From Planococcus citri (lineage: Eukaryota; Arthropoda; Insecta; Hemiptera; Pseudococcidae): a stretch of DNA of 64,000 nucleotides. The notes under the pieces were generated by a model, which did no database searches, had not been told where the DNA came from, and saw only the letters and a list, made by a program, of their open reading frames with translations. The stretch lies in contig NC_088678.1 in assembly GCF_950023065.1 (NCBI RefSeq), positions 34,648,580 to 34,712,579 on the forward strand, read 5' to 3'. The position numbers and the translations under genes were made by a program. The first letter of the stretch is position 1, and the number at the start of each line of letters is the position of its first letter. Positions 48,841-59,905 of the stretch are shown one piece after another.

Positions 48841-48975
48841 ATATTCAAATTCAAATTCTTTATTTGAGATACATGCGGCAACATTGCTGCCATCATATCA
48901 CGTTAAGCATTACATACTTGTATGTAGTTGAAACAAAATATTTGAATAATACTTATTTATCTATAGAATACAAAG
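48841..48975 (-). mobile_element. 3' tail fragment of an unidentified LINE
   Basis: Read on the minus strand, the segment ends CAAATAAAGAATTTGAATTT: a polyadenylation-like AATAAA followed by short (TTTGAA)n repeats. This is typical of the 3' end of several insect LINE clades. No coding part is attached. The upstream limit is uncertain. Confidence 0.4.
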
Positions 48976-49499
48976 GCCCTAGGCAGATAAGTATAGTCGA
49001 GCGGTCCCCGAGACCTTCGGAGGTGAAACTTATGTGATGTATAGGTACCCCCAAGATAAGTATTTTCCCCAAGTTTTGGACCTCAACTCTGAGTGGTTCT
49101 TGAGTAATTCCTCAAAAATTGTTTTCAATTTTTTTCTCAGGATTGACTCGGCCGATTTTTTTCAAACTTGAACCAAAGTGTACGTATGCATAAGGGCTTT
49201 TCTCAAAAAAATCAACAGCTTCCTCCCCCCACTTTTCCCCCTTCAAAATTTCAATTCAATTGTTTGAGGTCCCCCTTACCCCCTAAGGCCTTTCGGCACA
49301 CTTTTTGAAAAATATTTTTTAGATGCAGTATTGATCTTAGAACAACATATAACTTACCCACCTCACTTGTAATAAGGTTAATATGGTACCTAAGCCACTG
49401 CTATTGAAGTAATTTCTGGAGTATTGTTTATAATGTTGTGATTTTTAAATGAAAATGATGTTTTTGAGAGTCGTTATTCACAAATTCCGATTTAGGGGC

Positions 49500-49870
49500 A
49501 GCGATCACCCCCTCCCCCAAATTTGGGCGAAACTTTCAAAAGGAAACCTGGGGCATGGGCATGTGACACATCGAATTATATGTTTTTGGCGACGCTGAAA
49601 CCGAATATGACGTAAGATTTTTGATTGGACTCCATCCACGGCTCCCAGCACCTTCCCAAAGGAAGTAACTTAAAAAAATGGTTTCATTCGGGTGACACAT
49701 GAAATAGGTAGTGTATTTTCGATATCGCTGAACACGAATTTTAGCCTTGGTTTTTCAAATTGACGTCACCCATTGCTCCCAGAACCTCCTTCCATGGGTA
49801 ATTGTCAAAAAAAAATTTTGGGGGCCATGGAAAGGGGTCCAATCAAAAATCTGATGTCATGTTTTTTTTC
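49500..49870. repeat. Direct and inverted duplications around 49.5-49.87 kb
   Basis: About 49555-49655 and 49690-49795 are diverged direct copies sharing GTGACACAT, a GTTTTTGGCGACGCTGAA or TTTTCGATATCGCTGAA segment and GCTCCCAG-ACCT. In addition, TATGACGTAAGATTTTTGAT (about 49607-49626) has an inverted counterpart at about 49840-49860 (ATCAAAAATCTGATGTCATG). No termini are defined. Confidence 0.55.
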
Positions 49871-52800
49871 AATCCTTGGTCAAAAAAATCCGCGAAATAA
49901 TAGTTCTTAAATAGGTTTTATTTTCATTTTTTTTTCTCAAAATGTTTCCACTCTGGTCATCTGCGGAGTAAACGCGGTCCTAGGCTAGGCATTGAAAATT
50001 TGAATTTTGATGTGTATAGGTACCTAAGGTATTGTTATTTATGTAGGTAGGTATTTATTTATCCGCTACTTGGTTACAATACACCTTAACGATTTTGTTC
50101 TTTCAACCTTGAAAATAACATTTGACAGAATCAGAATCACAAACCCACATCAAGAACCTTATAACGTAGGTTCGCTATTGAAATACCTAAGCAGATTTGC
50201 TAAATGAAACTTTTCGATGGAGTTGTAAAGTTGATTGTTGAAAGTTGTGCGCTCGCTTTGGCAGATTTTCGTCAATAACTTCGACATGTTCTTCTCATAT
50301 AATAAATTTTTGATTATCATTCCTCTTTCGAGCTCCCTCGGTTATTTTTTTTTCATATTAAAACAACGTAATAGGCCCACTAGTATGTGGAAAAAGCTGC
50401 TTTTGAAAAAAATTTTCGATGTTTTCTTCAAATTATCAAATATATGTTTTCATCTAACAATAAGTAGATACATATGAAGTATGTGAATTGTTCTAATTGA
50501 GTAAGGCTATATAAAAATTTAAAAATGTTATACATGGCAAATTTTCTCTCAAATTGTTTACAAATTCCAGGTTTAAAAAATTCGTACAACAGAAAAATGG
50601 TGAGTGAAAGTCGAACAGTAATTTGTAAAAATATGTGAAATTCTGAATACTTTTAAATTTTACCTATACATGCACTCGTATGTATACGCCGTTTATGTCT
50701 CAAAAATGCTCATCAGGTCACTCCTTTTTAATAACTCAACCCTCCACCTCCTCTCCCCTCACTAAAACGCTTGGATATCCATTATTCAATAGATCCCATA
50801 ATCTCACCTGACTGAAATAATTTTCGGTCAGACGTGCAGAGTTCTGTTGCAAAAAATATTTATAAATAGGTACCTATTCGAAAAAATAAAAAAATAAAAT
50901 GAAGTAACATTTTCAAAAAACCCTAGAATTGAAAAAAATTCAGATGTTCCACAGCAATCAAATTTAATTTTTGTTTCAACACGACCAACTTATTGCAAAC
51001 AAAATTCATCTTCAATTTATATCCCCATAACCATAATTTCAAAAAAGTTGAAAACGTGTAAGTCGTAAGGCCATAACGTATATTTACCTTCGTAGTCGGC
51101 CCAAAGTTAACTTTCATTGGCGTTCTCGAGCCGACATAAAATTTCGCTTAATTGCGCAAAAGTAAAGAAATCGTTTCCGCAAAATGGCGTATAAAGTCGC
51201 GAGCAATACTTAAAGAAAGTTTGTAATTACAAGTTAATTACTCCGTTTGTCAGAATCTTAATCTTTTAACCTCGTATGTGAGTTTTCTCTGCAATGTAAA
51301 GTTAGACTTGAGCGTTCGTTAAATGCAATATTCGAACCAATTAAACTGTACTATAAATTCTTATACATACAATGTACCTAATACCATGTGTGTTTTGTAT
51401 GTGCTTGTTTTTTTTTGTAGGTATAGAAGATTTTTTGAAAACTGGAAAACGAAAAAAAAAAATTCTGAAGGCTATAGGAGTGGCTCAAAACTGCAACCAA
51501 TCAACTTTCAGAATCTAAAAGTATAATAAAATCCATATTTCAGCTTAATTCTAACTCAATTTGATCATACTCCTGAAATTTTGCTCCATGATGTAGCCCT
51601 CTTCTCTCTTATATACTTTTCCCTCTCTCTTTTCAATTCATAGATGGGTCTCATTTTACCAATTTACGATTCGAATTTCACCAATTTAGACGACAAACCT
51701 TTCGTAACACGAAAATCACCCGGATGCAATAGAAGGGTAAATGTAATTTACCTTTTTGTAAATATTTAGTTGTACGGAAATTACGTGAAAATAGACGCGT
51801 CGTCGTCGTCGCAAAGGATAATCAATTGTAATTTGCTATTTTGTGAAATACTCAGCAACACAAATTACCTCGCAGATGGAAATTACGTAAAGAGGGCTGA
51901 AGAAGTTCAGGCAGGGAAAAAAACGTGTCTGGATAATTAAAAACACGATAATAAAAAAAAAAACTTTGATTGCGAGAAGAAAAAAAAATTAACCATAAAG
52001 TTTTCCCTCCTTTTTTTTAATGGGTAAGAATTTCTCGAGGCGAAAAATATTTGTATCAAAGTTGCATAAAAATTCAGTGTAAATATCCGCAACGATAGCC
52101 AGCATGGAAGGTACAAGCGAGCGGAAGGAACGAGGAGGAAAGGGGGAATCAGCATTGAGGTAAAATGCTTAAACGTAACCGAAAGAAATTACTACGTAGA
52201 AATAAATTAAAAATACGAAATGCAGAATTAAATAGCTTTCAAATCGAGCACCACCATTGAATTTCGGGGGTGCTGAACAAAAATGCTCGGCGATTTGGCG
52301 AATTTGTGAAATGCGCCTGCGCCACATTAGCCGACAGCCGATGATACACCCCTGATATCAGTTTAGTGTGTAAATTGTAACCATACTGTATCAACGAATA
52401 CCTCCGCAATTACCCATTATTGGTGCGCGTATTTTTAACGTAAACATTCGCGAATCGTGATACGTGATTTTTTTTCTCCTATTTCGTGCAACGTGCGTTT
52501 GAAATTTTTTCGTGGTAAATTTCGTTGGCGGTTTTAAAATTTTTACATTACCGGTCGAGATGTACATTTCATGTTGTGATTTTCGTCGTCGTATTACTAA
52601 TTCTCTGGTCACATATTTTCGCTGTTGATCGAGGTTACTGTGCGTGATTAATTGCCATAATCAACAGTAGGCTACCCAATTCACCGGTAAGATTGCGCTT
52701 TGTTTGATTTATGACGCTGTAGCTTTATGAAATATTCCACCAGGTGCCCCACGAGTTATTTTTTTTTTATTAATTTTAATGGCTTCGCCATTCACTCGGA

Positions 52801-54200
52801 ACCGGTAAAAGGTTTCTTAAATTAATTAAAAAGTGCGCAAATTCGCAAAGAAAATTTTTCTTCAATATGTACTTCGTGCTTTGTAATTTTTTTTTCAAAT
52901 TTTTCATGGCTCTTGTTTTTTTTTTTATCAATTAAGCAACTTATAACGCGTTCACGTTCGATATGACAAATGCCTCGGGTCCGGTTACACGTGAAACTAA
53001 TTAGGCAACTTATATTACTCGCCGGTTGAAATATTTGCCTAGTTTATATTTTAAGAAGGATTAAGACATGATGTACGTATAATATTCTCGAGTGTTTCGA
53101 TTTGGTGGAATACGAGTATTTCCATTCTAATTCGAGAAGCTTGCGAAACCATTTTTGTCAAATTAATAGACAAAAGAAAATTCGAGCATAACGATGACAT
53201 TTAATATCATCTTGGCTTATTTTCTTTCACGAAATCATTACCGAAAATTAATTCATTTTTAATGATGCAAAAATTCAAATCATTTCTATCAAACGACTTC
53301 ATATCATTTTCAGTAGGAGATATCGAATATTCCAAATGCCACGTTGAATTTTTTTTTATCAATGGTTTTAAGAAGCTACGTCTTTTAATGCAATTTTGTA
53401 ATAATTTTTTTCTCGTGTTATTACGGTGGTAAATCAAACAGTGTAGGAGATTTTTTGATTCAGTGCCAGAATATCTAGTCACGAGTTGAATTTCAAATAC
53501 GTTACTGAAATTTGTAGCTTTTTCCAGCATACTTTCGCAATTATTTACAAAACATCGCGTTTTTGTATTAATGTAGTCGCATCACGTTTTACTTTTACTT
53601 TACCGTTGAGAATGACACTGCAAAAAAAATTTGTCAACAGTTTCGAAATGCTTGAAATTTCGTTCACAATTTTAATCTTTTTTTTTTTTTGCTTTTTGAA
53701 AATGTGTTTAATGAGAGATTAGATAAACTGAACACATTTTTCGAATAATTTTCAACGCATTGGCAATGAAATTTTGCTTGGGTGAAAATTTTCAAAGCAC
53801 GAATTTGAAATATTCAAATTTTTAATGCTTTTGTAAAAATTTAATCAAAGTTTGAAAAATTCATATTTTGATAAAGTTTATTTGATGTGATGAGGCCATT
53901 GCCTTGTCTGAGGGTTGAATTTTTTTTAGTGTTCAAGTTTATTAATCCAAAGTTCAAAATTTATTCTAAATGGTAAGCTGGTAGATTTAGGAAATATCAA
54001 GTTATGTCAGATTAGTTGTTATTAAGTTAGGTTAGGATAGGTTAAGGGAAAAGTGCTCCGATATGAATTTTTCAAATTACCTATTATGGCAAATTTCTAA
54101 AAACTGAATGTGGGTCAAAAATGAGAAAAAAAATCAAAATTTCAACTTTATACCTATATCTAATGCCATAATTAGGTATGTACTCGTATAGGTACTCTTT
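49871..54200. other. Gene-free stretch with a CpG-richer single-copy part
   Basis: No gene or RNA signature was recognised. The part 51100-53150 looks single-copy and includes TAATTA-type words and CpG-bearing words (GTCGTCGTCG near 51800). It could contain conserved non-coding elements. A (TTAGG)-like stretch, TTAGGTTAGGATAGGTTA, lies at about 54028-54045 and is too short to call telomeric. Confidence 0.35.
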
Positions 54201-54235
54201 TTTTGAGCTTTCGAATCGATTTGAAACAATTTCAA

Positions 54236-54418
54236 ATCGTTTTGAGTAGTTCTGGAGTCTCCAGCAGATTTCTGAAAGTTGAAATGTCCACAAAAGTTTA
54301 CCAATGAAATGAGGAAACCAAAATTCTACTTTATATGCTCTCTGAAACAGATTTTGGAAAATAGGGAAATTCAAATTTTCATATGTCTGCTGGAGACTCC
54401 AGAGCTACTCAAAATGGT
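54236..54418. repeat. Inverted pair of the GGAGTCTCC repeat family
   Basis: TTTTGAGTAGTTCTGGAGTC (from 54239) and its inverted counterpart near 54383-54418 (GGAGACTCCAGAGCTACTCA) form roughly 35-bp arms around a roughly 110-bp spacer. The word is related to the 43.4-43.8 kb repeats. Confidence 0.6.
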
Positions 54419-56274
54419 TCAAAGCCTTCACCAATCCATTCAGGGGATCAAAAATAGGGTACATTATCAGAATTCAGTTTTCTAGATCAATTTTGTGAAA
54501 ATTTGCATTTTTTTCATTTTTGTCCCAAGCTTGATTTTTAAAAATGCATGAAAAAACGATTTTTTTTTCTTTTTGTTTTTGACCTAAATGTTTTCTTTTT
54601 TTATTATTTCTGTTTCATTTCAAAAAAATTTCATGGAATAGACGACGTATATTAATTTATGATAAGAATTGTAATTTTGGTTGAATTTTTTTGAGAGACG
54701 ATGAGAATCCATAATTTTTGTAAAAAATCTAAATAATATAGTAACTAATCTCGTATTTTTATTTCGACCATGGAACACATAATAGAATACGTATATACTG
54801 TATAGGTACCTAATTCAATTAAAATGAGGAAACACTCGTTCAGATTCAAAGTATACAAAAGGTGATCGCGTAGAAAAATTTTATACAAACTCCACATAAT
54901 TCTTTTCGATAAACTTGGCTTTTTTTCAACACCTTGACTGAATTAAAAAATTCTTCAAGACTCGAAGCGAGCTTTATACCCAAGCATACCGTTAATTAAT
55001 GTAAATAAAGTCACGAAGTCGAACATGGAAACACGAAAGTGAAAAAAAGAAGAAGAGAGCGACGGGGACAAAATACAATATTAAAATTTAGCCGAACCGT
55101 CTATGCGACGCTGTTGATGGAAAATTTTTCTGTATTAAAACAAACGCTTAATACGCCTTAAAAAGTATTAAGGAATAAAGGTTAAAGATAAAAAAAATAA
55201 TAATAAAAATAAGATTACGTGTAAACGTATACAAAAAATACGAACGAGGAAGCGGATAAATTCTTATAAAAAATAAGATTGAATTTTGTAACGGAGTTGG
55301 TGTCTAAGGTGAGAGGGAGCACTGCTGAGCGGAGAAAAATAACAACACACTGTTGGAAAATACGAAAAAACCAAGTTTGACGTAAAAATAGACGCGAAAT
55401 CTTACATCTAAATTGATTCCAATTGTTTCGCTTTTTTCCCACTGAGTAGTCAGGTTAGCCGTAGACACAACAGGGAATTTTTAACACTGTGTATTTTCTT
55501 TTTGCTTTCAATGAATATTAAATAATCTCGATGTTGTTTTTCCCTATTGTTTTGTGTTTTGGTATTTTTTTGAGCTAATATTAGGATACCTACCTATATC
55601 TACGTTGGTTGGATTTTGGTGCTGTGATTTGTTTTTATTTTTATTTTGGAAATTGCTTCTCAACTGGATGAATATCTACCAAGTATTTGGAGATGTACGT
55701 AGTACGTAGGTAGTTTAAGCTCATTCGTCTCACATAGTGAAAAATTCACATATTTAGCTTCAATAAAATACATAATAAAATAATTTTTAGCTGGTTTATA
55801 AAGGATGGCTATTTGAGGACAATGATGGTGTTATGTTGCTGTTTTATTGTTACTTATTGTAGCGATACTTTTATGGCTGTTTGTACGAGAACGAGAGAAG
55901 CGTATAAAGTAGGTTCGATAAGCCTTAGACACTGAGCATTGGAATTTTACGATTCAAATTGTCCTATACATCAATGTAAGGAAAAAAAATTTCAAGCTGG
56001 AGAATTTTTTTTAGAAGGATCTTAAAAATTGAAATCTACCAAAAACTTGAGTGCATCTGGGCCATTGTTAATTTAGGTAGGTACCTACTTACCTACTTTT
56101 TCTTTTGATCAGGCAAATCAAGTAGGTAAGGCGAATGAACACCGCGAATCTGAGGTTTCGCGTTAAAATAAGGTTAGTATTCTTTACTCGTTAAAAATCT
56201 CGAATTTTGAAACAATTTCAAGATCATTACCTACTCAATTTTCGTTTTAAATTACTTAAAACGTCATTCAAGCC
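54419..56274. other. Gene-free stretch
   Basis: Nothing was recognised beyond AT-rich unique-looking sequence. The minus-strand frame 55215-55442 lacks any family feature. Confidence 0.4.
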
Positions 56275-56278
56275 TTAA

Positions 56279-57253
56279 CCCTTAATTGCATGACATTTTA
56301 AAATTCGGTGAAAAAAATTTTTTTGTTAGTTTTGGTGGTCTATAACATGGGAAAAATAATGAAAAAAATCATCCCCCCAAAACAACCCCCGAAAAGGGTG
56401 AAATAAAGTGTGTTCCACATATGGCACATTATGTATTCAATGATAGAAGTAATGTTCCATTTTCGGAACATCTGTGCCGAAATTCAACTAAAAATGATCG
56501 AAACAAGTACACAGCCGGTATGAAAAGTAAAGCTATGATTATACTGAACTTAGCAGTAAACTTATTCCTTATATTTATCACTCAGGACCAGTTGCAGAAT
56601 GCGGATTTGAACTCAGTTCAACATAAACTCGGTTTAAATGCGAAAAAAAATTGTTCGCTATCCAAAATTATGTGAATAAGTTGACGGTCAAGTTTACAGC
56701 TCAGTTCAGTATAATCATAGCTTAATAAAACAGTATTTGAGTACTCGAATGAAAAGAAGGAGTTTGTGATAAGAGAAAGTTATCACCTTTTTTGGAAAAA
56801 TTTGTTCACTGAACCCATGATGTTCCAGATTTGGAACACTCTTTTGGAAAACTTTGTTCACTGAACTCATAATGTGCCAGATTTGGAACACTCATATTTT
56901 CGGTCACCAAGGTAATATATTTGCAGGTCGGTCGTTTTTCGTTCATTCTACATCAACTAGAGACCGCCAACTACCTAGAAAAATTTTTTTCAGGTCATTT
57001 ACGGTAGATTACAGCGCTTCCACAGAGTTTTGAAAACACGAGAAATCAGCTGTTTTTGAAATTCTCGCCTTGCTGAATGTGAATGTTTGTATTTTTTTTC
57101 ATATGGAGGGAATTCTATATAACTTTTTCTGTAGAATGTAGAAACGTTCCGAAAATGGAACATTATGTTTCCGAGCAAAAAAAATATTTTTTTAACACTT
57201 GTAGAATTTTTCAAAATGAACGTTCCATATTTGACCCATTATGCAATTAAGGG
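56279..57253. mobile_element. piggyBac-like non-autonomous element, 975 bp, intact TTAA flanks
   Basis: The element starts CCCTTAATTGCAT at 56279 and ends with the exact complement ATGCAATTAAGGG at 57253. TTAA lies directly outside both ends (56275-56278 and 57254-57257). TTAA duplication with CCC-GGG termini is diagnostic of piggyBac-type transposition. The interior repeats short palindromes of the form GTTCC-(6)-GGAAC. Examples are TGTTCCAGATTTGGAACACT near 56821 and its neighbour near 56877, plus variants near 56455, 57147 and 57222. The words ACATTATG and CACATATGG accompany some of them. An 84-codon frame (56421-56675) is not a recognisable transposase. Confidence 0.85.
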
Positions 57254-57257
57254 TTAA

Positions 57258-58278
57258 AGTCGACACCTACCAACCAATTGCCATCATTTTCGAATAGATC
57301 TGGGGTCTGAGTCTCCAATAAAAGTTGACTTTTCTCCAGAGATTTCAAATTACTCCAGAAGGCGTCGTAGTCAACTTTGGTTGCTGAAAATTCAAATCTC
57401 GTTGTTAGTTCGATATTTTTGAATAGATCAGAATGGGTGAATTGCAAATCTTATGTTACGAGTTAAAGTGTATTGTTTGTACGTTGGAAACCTCAATTTT
57501 TAAAAAAATACGCTCTTCAACTCGTTACCTAGGATTTTGCAATTCACCCTATCGGTATACTTTTGGATATTTTATGTTTTTTTTTTGTTGAAAAATTTGG
57601 GTCCTCAAATATTCCTATTTTTTTCTGCAATTGCGTCAAAACTGGGATTCTAAACATGATCGTAAACAATTCAAAATTTGAATAGAATTGAGGTTTTTTG
57701 GTTTTTCTTCAGTTTATGCAATTTTTGGGGAATTTTGGAAAATTCGAAATCAGAAAGAACACTTGATCTTTCATTTGAGTACGTATTTGAAATCTGCTTG
57801 TGATGGGTCCCCATATTTTGTGACCACATGTTTTCTTGTGAGGATAACTTTTTGCTCAAAAAAGAGTAAGTGGATAAGTGTTACTTGTAATGATGAAAAA
57901 AAAGTTTAATAAAAGATTCGAAAAGAAGTTGTAAAACAATTTATGCAACTGTCCTAATTTCTTACAGTTTTTAGGTGTTTTTCGAAAATTGCTTCAAAGT
58001 AAGCAATTCAATGGGATGTTCGTCTTTATTTATGTTCTCGTAGAATAGGACTATTATCGAAAAAATCGTTTTTAAGCATCCAGTTGTAAATTTTGAACGA
58101 TTTTGTTTATTTTATGCGAATCAGAAAATGCCCGAAATAAGCTCCATTAAGGTATACATACCCCAATTTTGGGTACTTTCTTATTTTACAAACAGAAGAA
58201 GGAAATTATGAGATGTAATCAAATTTTATATTCACTAAAAAAACACTCTCCAGCAGATCGAAGCTCCAGTAAAAATGT
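57258..58278. other. Gene-free stretch with a dispersed repeat
   Basis: About 57320-57410 matches the dispersed repeat of 5170-5240 (GTTGACTTTTCTCCAGAG, then a CTCCAGAA word and GCTGAAAATTCA). The remainder is AT-rich and shows no gene. Confidence 0.45.
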
Positions 58279-58371
58279 TTTTTTTTTTCTTATTAATAGG
58301 TTTAGCGCCCGTGGCACTATTCACGATTACAGTACCTACTATGCATATCTAATATCTATGTATAGGTGGTA
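58279..58371 (-). other. 3' untranslated part and A-tail of the 58.4-59.9 kb LINE
   Basis: On the minus strand a roughly 90-bp non-coding segment follows the stop at 58372 and ends in an A run (plus-strand T run near 58280-58290). Confidence 0.5.
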
Positions 58372-59305
58372 TTAATTTAAAATATCTTGAGGGAGTTTTT
58401 TCTTTAACCTAAGACGTTGATTAATTTGTCCAAAATTTAATGTAGAACTGAGATGGTGATTATTCAATTTGTCCAAATATTTTCTTGTTGTTTTCTTAGT
58501 GTGCTCTTGAATAGTCATGTGTAATTCACGATGGATTTGAGTATTTCTGCAGCACCATGGAGCATTGCGGATGATACGTAGCACCTTATTTTGAAGAATC
58601 TGCAGTTTTGAGATATTTGTTGAGGAAGCTCCGACCCAAATGGGTGAAGCATAGGTTAGTGATGAACGAAGTATATGGCAGAGTAGAGCAGAATTGCAGT
58701 GCTCACTTGAAGTTGTGATTTTCGATTTAGTAGCGGATAAAGCGTACTTAAATTTGCATAGGTTGTTCTCAATTTATCTAGGATGTGTTTTCAATAGGTG
58801 AGTCGAGTATCAAGTAGGACACCGAGGTATTTCACTGGTTCTTGAGTGTCTTTCCAAGAGATGTCCACTTGTCCAATTTTCAACTGCAGAATGGGAGCAA
58901 TATTGCGAAGTGACTTGGTTTTGGTTTTAGTAGGATTCAGTTTCAGTTTCCATACAAGGAATAATTTTGAGATTTCCTCTATGAATTCTTGTAGGTTGTT
59001 GATGGCAGTTGAAAGATTGATATTTTTTGACAATAAGCATGTATCATCTGCAAACATTGTGATATTGATATTATCTTGTATGCGTGTAGGAATATCATCG
59101 AATATATCACTGCATAAAAATTACTAAAATGAGAACAACGTTGGACTTGATACTGCTCCTTGTCGTAAACCTTGCAATATTTTTCTTTCTGTTAAATACA
59201 ATTGGTTAATTCAGATGATGAATGAATGGTTGTGAAGAAAAGATGCAATAATTTTGGTTAGAGCCATTGGAAGTATTTTTAGCAAGTGTGTGTATTAAAC
59301 CAGCA

Positions 59306-59313
59306 TGCCAGAT
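59306..59313. repeat. Left target-site duplication TGCCAGAT
   Basis: Exact 8-bp copy of 59739-59746, immediately outside the hAT-like element. Removing the element and one copy restores continuity of the IWH region of the LINE reading frame. Confidence 0.92.
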
Positions 59314-59738
59314 CAGGGCTGTAAGGTAATTTATGTTATGTTGGTAAATTATGGCGGTATTTTACTATATCTTACGGTATTTTACCAAAAGTTTATTACC
59401 GTATTTTACCATAATTTACCAAAAAGACAAATTGAACACTTTTTTTCCATCTTTCCTTCATAAATTTTCAAATTTCCATGGAAATTTTTCATTTGGAAGT
59501 TACCAAAAATTTTCCTCATAAATTTACAAAAAATGTCCATGGAAAATTTTCTATAATCTCTAATAACACCTAAAACAGATGAAAATTCACTTCAGAGGCA
59601 GGTCAGAAGTTCAGAACTTCGAAGTCAAACTACAAATAACTCTTCATATCCAAATTGGCAAAATACCGTAAATACCGTAAAATATTGTATTTTACCGTAT
59701 TTTACCAGCGAATAAATTACGGTAATTTAACAGCCCTG
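59314..59738. mobile_element. hAT-like non-autonomous element, 425 bp, inserted in the LINE
   Basis: The ends CAGGGCTGT and ACAGCCCTG are exact 9-bp inverted repeats, flanked by the 8-bp duplication TGCCAGAT. Both features fit the hAT superfamily. Both subterminal regions are packed with a TACCGTATTTTACC-like motif in both orientations (for example near 59346-59412 and 59661-59727), which would serve as transposase-binding repeats. No coding sequence was seen. The insertion post-dates the LINE because it interrupts RT homology. Confidence 0.93.
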
Positions 59739-59746
59739 TGCCAGAT
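59739..59746. repeat. Right target-site duplication TGCCAGAT
   Basis: Partner of 59306-59313. Confidence 0.92.
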
Positions 59747-59905
59747 TGAATCAAAAGTTTGTTGGATATCCAAAAAGACTGCTACTGTATACTCTTTGTT
59801 TTCAAAGCCATTTTGGATGAATTATTCTGTGATACGATGTAATTGATGAACAGTTGAAGTTTGTTTTCTGAACCCAAATTGGAAGGGTAAACGAGGAAAA
59901 AATGG

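Larger units (their letters stand above)
58372..59905 (-). pseudogene. Jockey-like LINE reverse transcriptase split by a hAT-like insertion
   Basis: The minus strand shows, from the 59.9-kb end, LPFQFGFRKQTSTVHQLHRI and VAVFLDIQQTFDSIWH (about 59745-59900). After the insertion at 59314-59738 the RT resumes with IWHAGLIHTLAKILP. It continues through a LRQGAVSSPTLFSF motif, SDIFDDIPTRIQDNI and the catalytic MFADDTCLLSK (FADDT at 59040-59054). Then come KWKLKLNPTKTK-like and PVKYLGVLLDTRLTY segments, RSSLTYASPIWV, and the C-terminal KVLRIIRNAPW with NTQIHRELHM and RRLKKK-like residues before the stop at 58372. This matches Jockey-clade ORF2. In-frame stops and at least two frame changes make it dead, and the endonuclease is missing. 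Decay seems lighter than in the 4.2-5.1 kb copy. Clade placement is by motif order only. Confidence 0.87.

Noticed and set aside
54028..54045. Interstitial insect telomere repeat (TTAGG)n
   Set aside because: Only two to three imperfect units are present, within chance expectation.
56421..56675. 84-codon frame as a piggyBac transposase remnant
   Set aside because: It shows no DDD-type motifs or cysteine-rich end, and the element is too short for a transposase.
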